From positions 1-17,708 of the forward strand of contig JAIRNQ010000375.1 in the NCBI GenBank assembly GCA_031257955.1: 17,708 bases of DNA, given 5' to 3'. The position numbers and the translations under genes are program-made. Within the stretch, counting starts at the first letter, position 1, and the number at the start of each line of letters is the position of its first letter. Positions 5,910-16,835 of this stretch are shown here, in pieces. Origin of the DNA: Deltaproteobacteria bacterium. GTDB lineage: Bacteria; Desulfobacterota; Desulfarculia; Adiutricales; Adiutricaceae. Below the pieces are notes generated by a model. That model saw only the letters and a program-made list of their open reading frames with translations. It searched no databases and was not told where the DNA came from.

Positions 5910-6785
5910 ATGGAATTAACAGGGGTCTTGCTCGTCATAGCCACCGTAGTCGTCACGGCTCTGGGCCTGGTGATTGGCAGTTTTTTGAACGTAGTCATTT
6001 ACCGCTTGCCCAGGGAAGGCTTGGCGGTCTCCAAGCCCAGCCGCTCCTTCTGCCCCGCCTGCCAGAACCAAATCGCCTGGTATGACAACATTCCGGTTTT
6101 AAGCTGGGTCATTCTGCGGGGCCATTGCCGCAGCTGTCGGGTACCCATTTCCATCCGCTACCCCCTGGTCGAACTCCTCTCCGGCCTCTTGTCCTTCTTC
6201 ATCTTCCAAGCCGAAGGCCTTTCCCTCCGCTACGTCTTTTACTTCTACTTCGCCATGTGCCTTACGGCCATAGCCTTTATCGACTTGGAGTTCATGGTTA
6301 TCCCTGACGTCCTTGTGAAGCCAACTTATTTGGTCGGCTTCATTTCGGCCATAGCCAGTCCCCATCCCAGCCTACCCGGCGCCACCCTCTGGGGTTACCT
6401 TTACCAATCGGGTTGGAACGAGCGACTCATCAGCCTGGCCGGCGCCGCCTTGGCCTTCCTGGTCGGGTTTTTAACCCTATGGCTCCTCTCCACCGTCTAT
6501 AAGCTCCTCAAGGGCCATCGGGGCCTGGGCGAGGGAGATCCGCCCCTCTTGGGCCTAATCGCCCTTTTTCTGGGCCTTCCGTCAATTCTGCCAGTTTTGC
6601 TTCTCTCTTCGGTTCTGGGACTTTTATCGGTCGTAATTTTGGTCATCTCCGGTCGCTTCCCCAAGTCCGGCCTGGGCCTGCGGCCCATTCCCTTCGGGCC
6701 CTTCCTCTCTCTGGCCGCCCTCATTTGGCTCTTCTGGGGCCAACGCTTTCTCCTCTGGTACCTACCCCCCACCTACTACGGCTAG
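5910..6785 (+). CDS. pilD: Prepilin peptidase (PilD/GspO, A24 family)
   Basis: 291-aa inner-membrane aspartic protease that cuts the leader from type IV prepilins and type II secretion pseudopilins and N-methylates the new end. The N-terminal part has GSFLNVVIYRLP (23-34) and the zinc-type cysteine block CPAC (48-51) and CRSC (73-76), with the WYDNIPVLSW core between, indicating the full bifunctional form. Catalytic aspartates are D125 (FIDLEFMVIPD) and D210 (GEGDPPL). The usual GxGDxK motif here reads GEGDPP, so the lysine is a proline. About seven hydrophobic segments span the chain. ATG 5910 has GAGGGA 5-6 nt upstream. No pilin or secretion genes adjoin it, so target substrates are elsewhere. 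Confidence 0.93.
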   Translation: MELTGVLLVIATVVVTALGLVIGSFLNVVIYRLPREGLAVSKPSRSFCPACQNQIAWYDNIPVLSWVILRGHCRSCRVPISIRYPLVELLSGLLSFFIFQAEGLSLRYVFYFYFAMCLTAIAFIDLEFMVIPDVLVKPTYLVGFISAIASPHPSLPGATLWGYLYQSGWNERLISLAGAALAFLVGFLTLWLLSTVYKLLKGHRGLGEGDPPLLGLIALFLGLPSILPVLLLSSVLGLLSVVILVISGRFPKSGLGLRPIPFGPFLSLAALIWLFWGQRFLLWYLPPTYYG

Positions 6786-6818
6786 CCTTGGTCTACCCGG
6801 CCAAACCTCTAGCCTATG

Positions 6819-6919
6819 CGGCTAACCTCAGCCTATCCGGCCAAACCACCCGCTTAAGCGGCTTACCTCGGTCGATCCGATAAATCCCCCATCCCACACG
6901 GCTAACCTCAGCCTATCCG
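6819..6919. repeat. 21-bp direct repeats flanking a 12-bp palindrome, upstream of the sigma-54 promoter
   Basis: An identical 21-bp sequence beginning CGGCTAACCTCAGCC occurs at 6819-6839 and 6899-6919 (80 bp apart), within a stretch of looser related repeats (6783-6920, variants of CGGCCAAACC and AGCCTATCCG). Between them lies the perfect palindrome CCGCTTAAGCGG (6850-6861). This is about 60 to 160 bp upstream of the sigma-54 promoter, the range where enhancer-binding activators bind. It may therefore be an upstream activating region, or only a decayed minisatellite after pilD. Confidence 0.65.
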
Positions 6920-6977
6920 AGCAAGCCCCTCCAGTTTGCGCCGCTATTCCAAAGGACCATCGGCAAAACGTTGAAGA

Positions 6978-6993
6978 TGGCACGGTAATTGCT
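6978..6993 (+). promoter_or_regulatory. Sigma-54 (RpoN) promoter, full consensus
   Basis: TGGCACGGTAATTGCT: the -24 box TGGCACG (6978-6984), 4-nt spacer, and the -12 box TTGCT (6989-6993) match the sigma-54 consensus TGGCACG-N4-TTGCW at every defined position. The start site would be near 7003, giving a leader of about 74 nt to the GTG at 7077. Such promoters need an enhancer-binding ATPase; one is encoded at 13949-15511. Confidence 0.85.
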
Positions 6994-7076
6994 TTATATC
7001 TCCCCGGACGCCCTGGGGCGGTCATAATTTCCCATCCGCGCGGCGAGGCTTGGCCGGGCCGTAAAGGGAGGATACC

Positions 7077-7622
7077 GTGTCGATCAATTCCGTACTGTTT
7101 AACACCAATAGTAGCCTCAGGGAACCCGCCCTCCTGAACCTGGACAAAACCAGCAACTACGACAGTCTAGCCAGCTATCTGGCCAGCGAGGAAACCTCGG
7201 CCTCGACCATTACCGACAAGGTAGATCTGGCCATGGACAAGGTGGCCGATAAAATCATCACCGAATTGGCGGGCATCACCGCCGAGACCATCGGCGACTA
7301 CCCGGATCTTGGCGACGACTACGTGGTGGCCATCATCGACGGCGAAGGCGGGCGCGAAGTGCGAGTCTACAGCCGACAGGAAATCATAGAAGCCAGCCAA
7401 GGCACCGAAGAGGAAAAGAAAGCCTTGGCCGAACAGCTGGCCAAAGAACCGTTGGTAGCCTACTCCTCGGCCGAGGGCCTTCCGGCCTCCTCCCAAAACG
7501 AGGCTTCCCTGGCCTTGGCCGACAAGATCTCCTCCTTTTTAAAAATCAACTCCAAACTCTTGGATAGCTTGGAAAAATATGGCTACAATCCCTTCACGGC
7601 CCTAATGAATAACATCGACTGA
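7077..7622 (+). CDS. Sigma-54-controlled protein of unknown function
   Basis: 181 aa, starting at GTG 7077 with a strong GGGAGGA 5 nt upstream. I do not recognise the family. There is no cysteine, signal peptide or membrane segment. The chain is acidic: a Ser/Asn-rich polar N-terminus (MSINSVLFNTNSSL), then helices (DKVDLAMDKVADKIITELAG), a short strand-like segment (DYVVAIIDGEGGREVRVYS, about 82-100), and Ala/Glu/Lys-rich helices to the end. A polar unprocessed N-terminus is what flagellar or other type III export substrates have, and sigma-54 often drives flagellar genes in this type of bacterium, so an exported motility-related protein is a reasonable guess and no more. A monocistronic unit: consensus sigma-54 promoter upstream and strong terminators 53 nt downstream. 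Confidence 0.8.
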   Translation: MSINSVLFNTNSSLREPALLNLDKTSNYDSLASYLASEETSASTITDKVDLAMDKVADKIITELAGITAETIGDYPDLGDDYVVAIIDGEGGREVRVYSRQEIIEASQGTEEEKKALAEQLAKEPLVAYSSAEGLPASSQNEASLALADKISSFLKINSKLLDSLEKYGYNPFTALMNNID

Positions 7623-7674
7623 GGCACCGTCCCAAAAGCCCAACCAGCTTAACCAATTTATAACCAGCCTTTCC

Positions 7675-7698
7675 GGCCCCGGTCTTACCGGGGCCTTT
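7675..7698 (+). terminator. Intrinsic terminator of the gene at 7077
   Basis: GGCCCCGGT (7675-7683), loop CTT, ACCGGGGCC (7687-7695), then TTT: a perfect 9-bp GC stem with a short T-tract, 53 nt after the stop. It is the first of two tandem copies about 58 bp apart. Confidence 0.75.
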
Positions 7699-7732
7699 GG
7701 CGTTGGGCCCCTTGCGCCGAGTCGATTCCCTG

Positions 7733-7757
7733 GGCCCCGGTTCCCGCCGGGGCCTTT
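7733..7757 (+). terminator. Second, duplicated copy of the terminator
   Basis: GGCCCCGG (7733-7740), loop TTCCCG, CCGGGGCC (7747-7754), then TTT. The segments 7675-7732 and 7733-7790 are similar along their length (both continue into GCGTTGGG and CCGAGTC), so the whole 58-bp terminator unit was duplicated. Confidence 0.7.
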
Positions 7758-7790
7758 CGCGTTGGGGCCTTTCACCGAGTCAATGATTTG

Positions 7791-8430
7791 GGGCCCAACG
7801 TTAGCGGCTTTCAGGGCACCAGTTGGACGTGTCGGTTTGTGGGTCTGGCCACGCATAGTCGATTTCCGTCAAGTCGCGCCTCGATTTTCTCAAGAAAAAG
7901 TAAGCGGTCACGGACTATATATCCCGACCTCATACCAACGGTTATCGGCTGTTAATGTCGGAACCCACAATGGCTTCCGTGAATCTGACAAGATTCTTTC
8001 AAAGCCCCATCTCTGTCCTTAATGTATAGTGATGAATATAGTTATCTCTATCTAAAGCATATATTATTTTAAGTAAATTCTTATCCTGTATAAAATACTG
8101 TTATATTTGTTTAGTAAATAAAATATGTTAGTTAATATATGATATATGCATACTTATAAATTGTAAGAAGAATTATTTTTTGGTTTTGTTAATATATACA
8201 AAAATAATTAGTATCCCATCCATTATTTCGCCAACTTTAACTTATTTTTATCAATTAATAATACTTTTAAGCGGAAAAGAAATATTACTTCCATCTAAAT
8301 CTCCTGGCGGGGCGCCACATTCCGAAAGAGCTGTGTTTGGAACTTATTTACCTAAATTTATTTGAACTTAAACTAATAAATAATAACCCAAACTCAATCA
8401 GACGTTTTGTCGCGTTGACGCGTTGAGATA
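7791..8430. other. Long gap with an AT-rich island (about 8025-8405), no gene seen
   Basis: After the terminators comes about 230 bp of ordinary composition, then about 380 bp that is strikingly AT-rich (runs such as TATATATTATTTTAAGTAAA) in a GC-rich neighbourhood. It is broken only by a short GC-rich piece near 8305-8340. A 61-codon frame (8180-8365) ends in SPGGAPHSERAVFGTYLPKF, whose second half looks protein-like. It matches nothing I can name and its first half is low-complexity. A remnant of foreign DNA is the simplest reading. Confidence 0.5.
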
Positions 8431-8458
8431 TTGACATTTATGTTTAGTATGCTAAACT
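8431..8458 (+). promoter_or_regulatory. Sigma-70-type promoter candidate for carAB
   Basis: TTGACA (8431-8436, perfect -35), a 16-nt spacer, and TAAACT (8453-8458, 4 of 6 to TATAAT). The start site would fall near 8465, leaving a leader of about 250 nt before carA. No other good candidate lies in the gap. Confidence 0.6.
8442..8457. promoter_or_regulatory. Operator-like dyad overlapping the carA -10 box
   Basis: GTTTAG-TATG-CTAAAC: perfect 6-bp arms in a 16-bp site covering most of the spacer and the -10 hexamer. A repressor bound here would block the promoter. The regulator is unknown; the half-site does not match the PyrR, PurR or ArgR sites I know. Confidence 0.55.
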
Positions 8459-8494
8459 TGCTAAGACCCTGGCCAACGTTTGAATCGCCCCGGG

Positions 8495-8512
8495 TCCGCC
8501 GCCGGCGGCGGA
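8495..8512. other. 18-bp perfect palindrome in the carA leader
   Basis: TCCGCCGCCGGCGGCGGA is a perfect self-complementary 18-mer about 30 nt after the predicted start of the carAB transcript. As RNA it would form a stable hairpin with the central pairs open. It could affect transcription or translation of carA, but no T-run follows. Confidence 0.6.
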
Positions 8513-8714
8513 ATTGGCCCTTTTCGCCCTACCTTACCGACCGGTCAGGGGGAGTTCCCCGGGCCAACCGGCGCGAGGGTTTTTGGGCCAAAGGGCCCGC
8601 CCAGTAGCACAGGCCGTCCAAATTTGGGACCGTTCTGGCTAAGGGCCATAACGATCCAAGAGCCACATTGGTTTAGTCGCCGGTCGGCTTAAGCTCACCC
8701 GCCATGGGACATCT

Positions 8715-9912
8715 ATGAATCCCCCCTATAATAACGTTTTGGAACAACCCACTGCCGGGTATCTGGCCGTGGACGCGCCCGGATCCGGGTTTTTTGAAAG
8801 TCTTTCGGTGGCCAAGGGCCGCAAAGCCGCCCTAACCCTAGACGATGGGACCGTTTTTGAAGGCCTTTCGGTCGGGAAGGCCAGCGAGGCCGAAGGCGAG
8901 GTCATTTTCATCACGGCCATGAGCGGCTACCAGGAAGTTCTGACCGACCCCTCTTACCACGGGCAAATCGTGGTCTTCACCACCGCCCACGTCGGTAACT
9001 ACGGCACCAACCCCAGGGTCGACCAGGCGGCGGCCGTTCAGGCGGCCGGGGCCATATTCCACGAGCTCTGGCAGCCCGGGGTCACCCACTGGCTAAACGA
9101 AAAAACCTTGCCCGACTACATGGACTTCAACGGCCTGGGCTGCCTTACCGGGGTGGACACCAGGGCCCTGACCTTGCACATCAGGACCTACGGGGCCCGC
9201 AACGGTTGGATTGGGCCCATGATCGACCCTGAGGCGGCCAAAGCCAGGGCCCTGAAAGTCATCCCCATGACCGGAAGGGATCTGGCCCTGGAAGTCACTT
9301 GCCAAGCCAGATACCAACTGGAGGCCCGGCCGCTCCCGGAAGTGACCGGCCGGCCCATGAAAGTGGCCGTGTTGGACTTTGGCATAAAAAACGCCATCCT
9401 CGACAACCTGCGGGCCCAGAACCTGAACCTGACCGTCTGGCCGGCCAATACCGGGGCCGACGATTTTATGGCCGAAAAGCCCGAGGGGCTGTTTTTGGCC
9501 AACGGGCCTGGCGATCCCGAGGCTTGCGATTACGCCGTCAAGGCGGTTAAGGCCACCCTGGGGAAGATCCCCATCTTTGGCATTTGTCTGGGCCACCAAA
9601 TCATGGGCCTGGCCGCCGGCGGCCGGACCTACAAGCTGCCCTTTGGCCACCACGGCCTAAACCATCCGGTCAAAGACTCAAAAACGGGCCGGATTTGGCT
9701 CACCTCACAAAACCACGGCTTCTGCGTCGATCCCGACAGCCTTCCGGCCAACGTCACCCCCACCCATATGAACCTCAACGACGACACCCTTGAGGGCCTA
9801 GAGTGGCGGGATCTCCCGGCTTTTTCGGTTCAATTCCACCCCGAGGCCTCCCCTGGGCCCCATGACGCCCATGGGCTTTTCAAAAGGTTCAGGGCCTTAC
9901 TGGAGGCTTTCC

Positions 9913-9920
<8 letters not shown>
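8715..9920 (+). CDS. carA: CarA, carbamoyl-phosphate synthase small (glutaminase) subunit
   Basis: 401-aa glutamine amidotransferase subunit that releases ammonia from glutamine for CarB in pyrimidine and arginine synthesis. The N-terminal CPSase domain is about 37-190 (ALTLDDGTVFEG, SGYQEVLTDPSYHGQIV, GVDTRALTLHIR); the class I GATase domain is about 215-400 with triad C291 (GICLGHQ), H375 and E377 (FHPEASPGPHD). Homologues start near residue 37, so about 36 residues are extra. Within them FFESLSVAKG echoes VFEGLSVGK further on (22 of 28 bases alike), suggesting a small duplication. A GTG at 8808 would give the usual length but lacks a clear ribosome binding site; the site for ATG 8715 is also weak. 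The carA ATG overlaps the TGA of a four-codon frame at 8704-8718. carA overlaps carB by 8 bp. Confidence 0.95.
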
Positions 9921-13635
<3,715 letters not shown>

Positions 13636-13705
13636 CGGCTACGAAGATTTTTCAACGCTCTGGTTGTTCGCGAGAACCTAACTCAATCATTACCCAAATT
13701 CAATC

Positions 13706-13756
13706 GACGCCATGACCGCGCTCGCCACCCCCGCGGGCGCTTCGGCCATTGGGGTA
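13706..13756 (+). pseudogene. Possible relic of the mnmE N-terminus
   Basis: The frame reads DAMTALATPAGASAIGV, resembling the start of MnmE (TrmE), the tRNA-modification GTPase (DTIxAxATPxGxxAIGIxRxSG). The similarity stops after GV, and the following residues (SIAMAASRAMDRGP) are not MnmE, with no ORF continuing. Only about 17 residues support this, so chance or a GC-rich coincidence is quite possible. It sits in the 313-bp carB-activator gap, where I see no other gene. Confidence 0.28.
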
Positions 13757-13853
13757 AGTATTGCCATGGCCGCTTCCAGGGCCATGGATCGTGGCCCAAT
13801 CTTGTCTCCTTCTCCCGTCAAACCAAGTCGCCGCCACGGCTTAGGTTGCCATA

Positions 13854-13875
13854 AACGGCCAAGCCGTTATTTTAT
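13854..13875 (+). terminator. Probable terminator downstream of carB
   Basis: AACGGC (13854-13859), loop CAA, GCCGTT (13863-13868), then ATTTTAT. A short perfect stem with a T-rich tail about 220 nt after the carB stop and 80 nt before the activator gene. Rather weak for an intrinsic terminator. Confidence 0.45.
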
Positions 13876-13948
13876 CTCCGGCTCGCGGCTAACGAGGCTC
13901 GCGACAGCCCCGATCATTTCTTTTTCAGGCTGAAGGCACGCTTTTCGT

Positions 13949-15511
13949 ATGATGGAATATAAATTCGTAGACAATGAGATCCAAATTAAGGATCGTACCA
14001 GTGAATTGAGGCTCCTCTTTGAGGTCAGTCAGGCCCTTAACGGGGCCACTTCCGAGATGGCCGACCACCTCGACGAGGCCTTGGCGCTCATGGCCAAATA
14101 CACGGGCATGATGCGGGGCGGCTTCTACATGATCGCCCCCAACGGAGACACCGTCATCGAAGCCACCTACGGCATGAACAACACCGAGCGCAAGCGGGCC
14201 CACTACAAGCCCGGCGAGGGGGTCATCGGTCGGGTCACGGCCACCGGCCAAGCCATGGTCGTCCCCAACGTCTCCAAAGAGCCCCTGTTTTTGAACCGCA
14301 CCAAGGCCAGGGATCTTAAGCGGGAAGACATTTCTTTCATCTGCGTGCCCATTTTCTTGGACGGCAAAACCATCGGGGCCATCTCGGCCGACAAACTCTT
14401 CGCCGACCCGGTGAGAATGGAAGAGGACATGCGCCTCCTTACCATCTTGGCCACGTTGATCGCCAGGGCCGTCGGGGTCAGGCGGGATTTTTCCGCCCGC
14501 CACCAGGCCATGCTCGAGGAAAACCGCCGCCTCCAAGCCATACTCAACCACAACTTCAAATTCGGCCAGCTGGTGGGCCAATCCAGGGCCTTGGGGAACA
14601 TCCTCGAGGAAGTGGCCCAGGTCTCCGCCACCAACGTGACCGTCCTCATCCGGGGCGAGAGCGGCACAGGCAAGGAGATGATCGCCGGGCTCATCCACGC
14701 CAACAGCCTAAGATCCGGCCAGCCTTTCATCAAGGTTAACTGCGCCGCCCTGCCGGAAGGCCTGGTCGAGAGCGAACTTTTCGGGCACGAGCGCGGGGCC
14801 TTTACCGGGGCCGTTTCCGGCCGCAAGGGCCGCTTTGAGATGGCCCACGGCGGGACCCTTTTCCTGGACGAGGTCGGGGACATGAGCCTGACCACCCAGG
14901 CCAAGCTCCTTCGGGTTTTGCAAGAAAAGGAATTCGAGCGGCTGGGCGGGGGCGAGACCATCAAAGTTGACGTCCGTCTGGTGGCCGCCACCAACAGGGA
15001 TCTAGAAAAGATGGCCGAGGAAGGCCTCTTCAGGATGGACCTTTACTATCGCCTTAGCGTTTTTCCCTTATCCCTTCCGCCCCTCCGGAAGAGGGTCGAG
15101 GATATCATGGAGCTGGCCGAGAATTTTGCCAAAAAATTCTCCCCCGACCAAGATAAGCCCATACGCATCTCCAGCGAGGCCTACAAGCTCCTGAGGGCCT
15201 ACGAGTGGCCCGGCAACATCAGGGAGCTGGAAAACATCGTTGAGCGGGCCGCCGTTCTCTGCGGCCCCGAAGGCCTGATCGAGGCCCGGCATCTGCCCGT
15301 TTGGCTCCAAGGCCGCCAGGACGAAAAGGAAACCAAGACCCTCTATGAGGCCGTGGCCGCCCTGGAAAAACGCCTTATCGGCGAAGCCCTTGAGGCCACC
15401 GGCGGCCACGTCACCCAGGCCGCCGAACGCCTGGGCCTAACCGAACGCAAGATGAGCCTGCGCATGACCAAATACAACATAGACTTTCGCACCTTCCGGG
15501 TTAAGCGCTAA
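13949..15511 (+). CDS. Sigma-54-dependent transcriptional activator, NifA-like (GAF-AAA+-Fis)
   Basis: 520-aa enhancer-binding protein that uses ATP to open sigma-54 promoters. An N-terminal GAF sensor spans about 20-178 (GEGVIGRV, FICVPIFLDGKTIGAISADK). The AAA+ domain (about 205-435) has Walker A GESGTGKE (236-243), the sigma-54 contact loop GAFTGA (283-288), Walker B GGTLFLDEVGD (301-311), sensor/arginine-finger region RMDLYYRLSVFPL (362-374) and WPGNIRELENIVERA (420-434). A Fis-type helix-turn-helix ends the chain (about 483-507: GHVTQAAERLGLTERKMSL). There is no receiver domain, so the signal is probably a small ligand or a partner protein. Architecture matches NifA, but no nif genes are in view, so I leave the symbol empty. 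ATG 13949 (or 13952) has a weakly placed AAGG. The consensus sigma-54 promoter at 6978 is a possible target. Confidence 0.93.
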   Translation: MMEYKFVDNEIQIKDRTSELRLLFEVSQALNGATSEMADHLDEALALMAKYTGMMRGGFYMIAPNGDTVIEATYGMNNTERKRAHYKPGEGVIGRVTATGQAMVVPNVSKEPLFLNRTKARDLKREDISFICVPIFLDGKTIGAISADKLFADPVRMEEDMRLLTILATLIARAVGVRRDFSARHQAMLEENRRLQAILNHNFKFGQLVGQSRALGNILEEVAQVSATNVTVLIRGESGTGKEMIAGLIHANSLRSGQPFIKVNCAALPEGLVESELFGHERGAFTGAVSGRKGRFEMAHGGTLFLDEVGDMSLTTQAKLLRVLQEKEFERLGGGETIKVDVRLVAATNRDLEKMAEEGLFRMDLYYRLSVFPLSLPPLRKRVEDIMELAENFAKKFSPDQDKPIRISSEAYKLLRAYEWPGNIRELENIVERAAVLCGPEGLIEARHLPVWLQGRQDEKETKTLYEAVAALEKRLIGEALEATGGHVTQAAERLGLTERKMSLRMTKYNIDFRTFRVKR

Positions 15512-15559
15512 ACCCACTCCAGCCCCCAGCCCTGGGCCCCCGGCCGGTGACCTGGGTAC

Positions 15560-15599
15560 CAAACAAAAACCCCAACCAAAGGCGGGGTTTTTTTGTTTG
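15560..15599. terminator. Bidirectional terminator between convergent genes
   Basis: CAAACAAAAACCCC (15560-15573), 10-nt loop, GGGGTTTTTTTGTTTG (15584-15599). The GC core with T-runs on both strands ends the activator gene from the left and the glycosyltransferase gene from the right. Confidence 0.9.
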
Positions 15600-15626
15600 C
15601 TCAAGCTATCCTTATCCGGCCCGTCA

Positions 15627-16445
15627 CTATCCCTCCACTTTTCCGTTCGCTTTATTGAGTGAATCCAAAATTAAATATTTACTCATAGTGTAATAACCGA
15701 TAGCCGCGCTGACCGCCCAGCCGTAAGGCCCGTCCAGTACTCCCATCTTCAAGACCATGGTTTTAAAGACGTTGGCCGCGGCTTTGCCCAAGGCCAAGCC
15801 CACCCCGCCGGCCTTACCCTCTTTGGCCGCCCCCTGGGCCCACATCCTGGAGTACCACTCCATCTTGCCCAAAAAATGATCCCAGTCCCGGTAGGTCTGG
15901 TGTATCAAGTTCCCGCCCAGGGGCTTGATTTCCAACCCGGTGACGGCTCTTTCGTGGACCGCGCCGACCCACTTAACCTCTCCCTTGGGAAACAACCTGA
16001 CCACCCAATCCGGGGCCAAATGCCCGAAACGGAATCTCTTCCCGAAAGCGAAGTTTTTTCTCAAAACCTTACCGGCCGCCCCCAGCCCGACCGCTTTCGA
16101 TCCGTCCACATGGGCCCGGACCGCCTCGACCAATTCGGGCGTGAACCTTTCGTCCGAGTCCAGATAAAACACCCAGTCGGCCTTCGAAACTTCCAGGGCG
16201 AAATTTCTCTGGTTGGCGAAATCGTCCAGCTTCCGGCTATAAACCAAAGCCCCGGCCGCCTCGGCCATTTCGACCGTCCCGTCGGTGCTGCCGTCGTCGA
16301 CGATCACGGCCTGGCCCAGCCCCCGGAAACTGACCAAACAATCGCCCAGATTCTTGGCCTCATTTTTTGTCAAAATTACTATGTCTATGGACTCGCCCAA
16401 TACCCTTTCCCCTTCCACCCCCGCCTCCGGCGCCGAAGGCGCCAC
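15627..16445 (-). CDS. Glycosyltransferase family 2, WaaE/KdtX-like
   Basis: Up to 272 aa, inverting GT-A glycosyltransferase of the type that adds a glucose to the inner LPS core. Visible are IDIVILTKNEAKNLGDCL (20-37), VDDGSTDGT (49-57), the NQRNFAL helix (78-84), metal-binding DSDER (96-100) and the family-typical VRLFPKGEVKWVGAVHE (149-165) and LIHQTYRDWDHFLGKMEWYS (180-199). The C-terminus has hydrophobic helices (about 215-262) that likely contact the membrane. The start is uncertain: GTG 16445 gives a 19-residue extension encoded partly by 9-bp GGCGCC repeats (16429-16452) with poor RBS. TTG at 16400-16398, after AAGGGGAAAGGG, would start close to where homologues do. It converges on the sigma-54 activator and is not linked to other LPS-core genes here. 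Confidence 0.85.
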   Translation of the reverse strand: MAPSAPEAGVEGERVLGESIDIVILTKNEAKNLGDCLVSFRGLGQAVIVDDGSTDGTVEMAEAAGALVYSRKLDDFANQRNFALEVSKADWVFYLDSDERFTPELVEAVRAHVDGSKAVGLGAAGKVLRKNFAFGKRFRFGHLAPDWVVRLFPKGEVKWVGAVHERAVTGLEIKPLGGNLIHQTYRDWDHFLGKMEWYSRMWAQGAAKEGKAGGVGLALGKAAANVFKTMVLKMGVLDGPYGWAVSAAIGYYTMSKYLILDSLNKANGKVEG

Positions 16446-16835
16446 AGGCGCCGATCCGCCAAGAAATCGATCGGTTGGTCTATCGGTCTATGTAAGCCAC
16501 CATCCCGAGTGTACCATTTTGGCCGGTTTTGGCGAGAGAAACATGTTCCGCCCAGAGTTCGGGTCGCGATAAAAACACGCCAAGGTTCCCCGCCGACCGG
16601 GCTTAGCCTTTGGGATGGCCCCAAGATTATCTGGCAGGTACCCTCGACTCTTTCCGGAAAGTTGTGTTTGGCCATTTTGGAAGCCTCTCCGATCTCGTGG
16701 CGCCCGCATAGCGGGCGCCATGGAATCATCGAAGAAAGTATGCGCTCACGGGAAGGCGTGGAGGCTTCCTAGGACTCGTCGCCACTATTTTGGATAAACG
16801 ATCTTACCCCTAATTTAGCTCCAGCAACACTAAAT
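16446..16835. other. 390-bp stretch without a recognised gene
   Basis: Moderately GC-rich upstream sequence of the glycosyltransferase gene. Open frames on both strands are Arg/Pro-rich artefacts with no ribosome binding site. The one clear structure is the 10-bp hairpin at 16698-16720. No promoter with a good consensus was recognised. Confidence 0.5.
16698..16720. other. Perfect 10-bp hairpin, ATA loop
   Basis: TGGCGCCCGC (16698-16707), loop ATA, GCGGGCGCCA (16711-16720), no mismatches and very GC-rich. No T-run on either side. It might be a REP-like unit or a terminator core lacking its U-tract. Confidence 0.75.

Noticed and set aside
8180..8365. 61-codon frame in the AT-rich island
   Set aside because: First half is low-complexity hydrophobic sequence, no RBS; only the last 20 residues look protein-like and I cannot place them.
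9862..9912. Upstream carB start at ATG 9862
   Set aside because: It would add 17 residues inside carA with no family similarity; ATG 9913 has GGAGG and starts where CarB homologues do.
13748..13763. Sigma-54-like TGGGGTA-N4-TTGCC upstream of the activator gene
   Set aside because: The GG/GC spacing fits but the -24 box matches poorly and it lies about 190 nt from the start codon.
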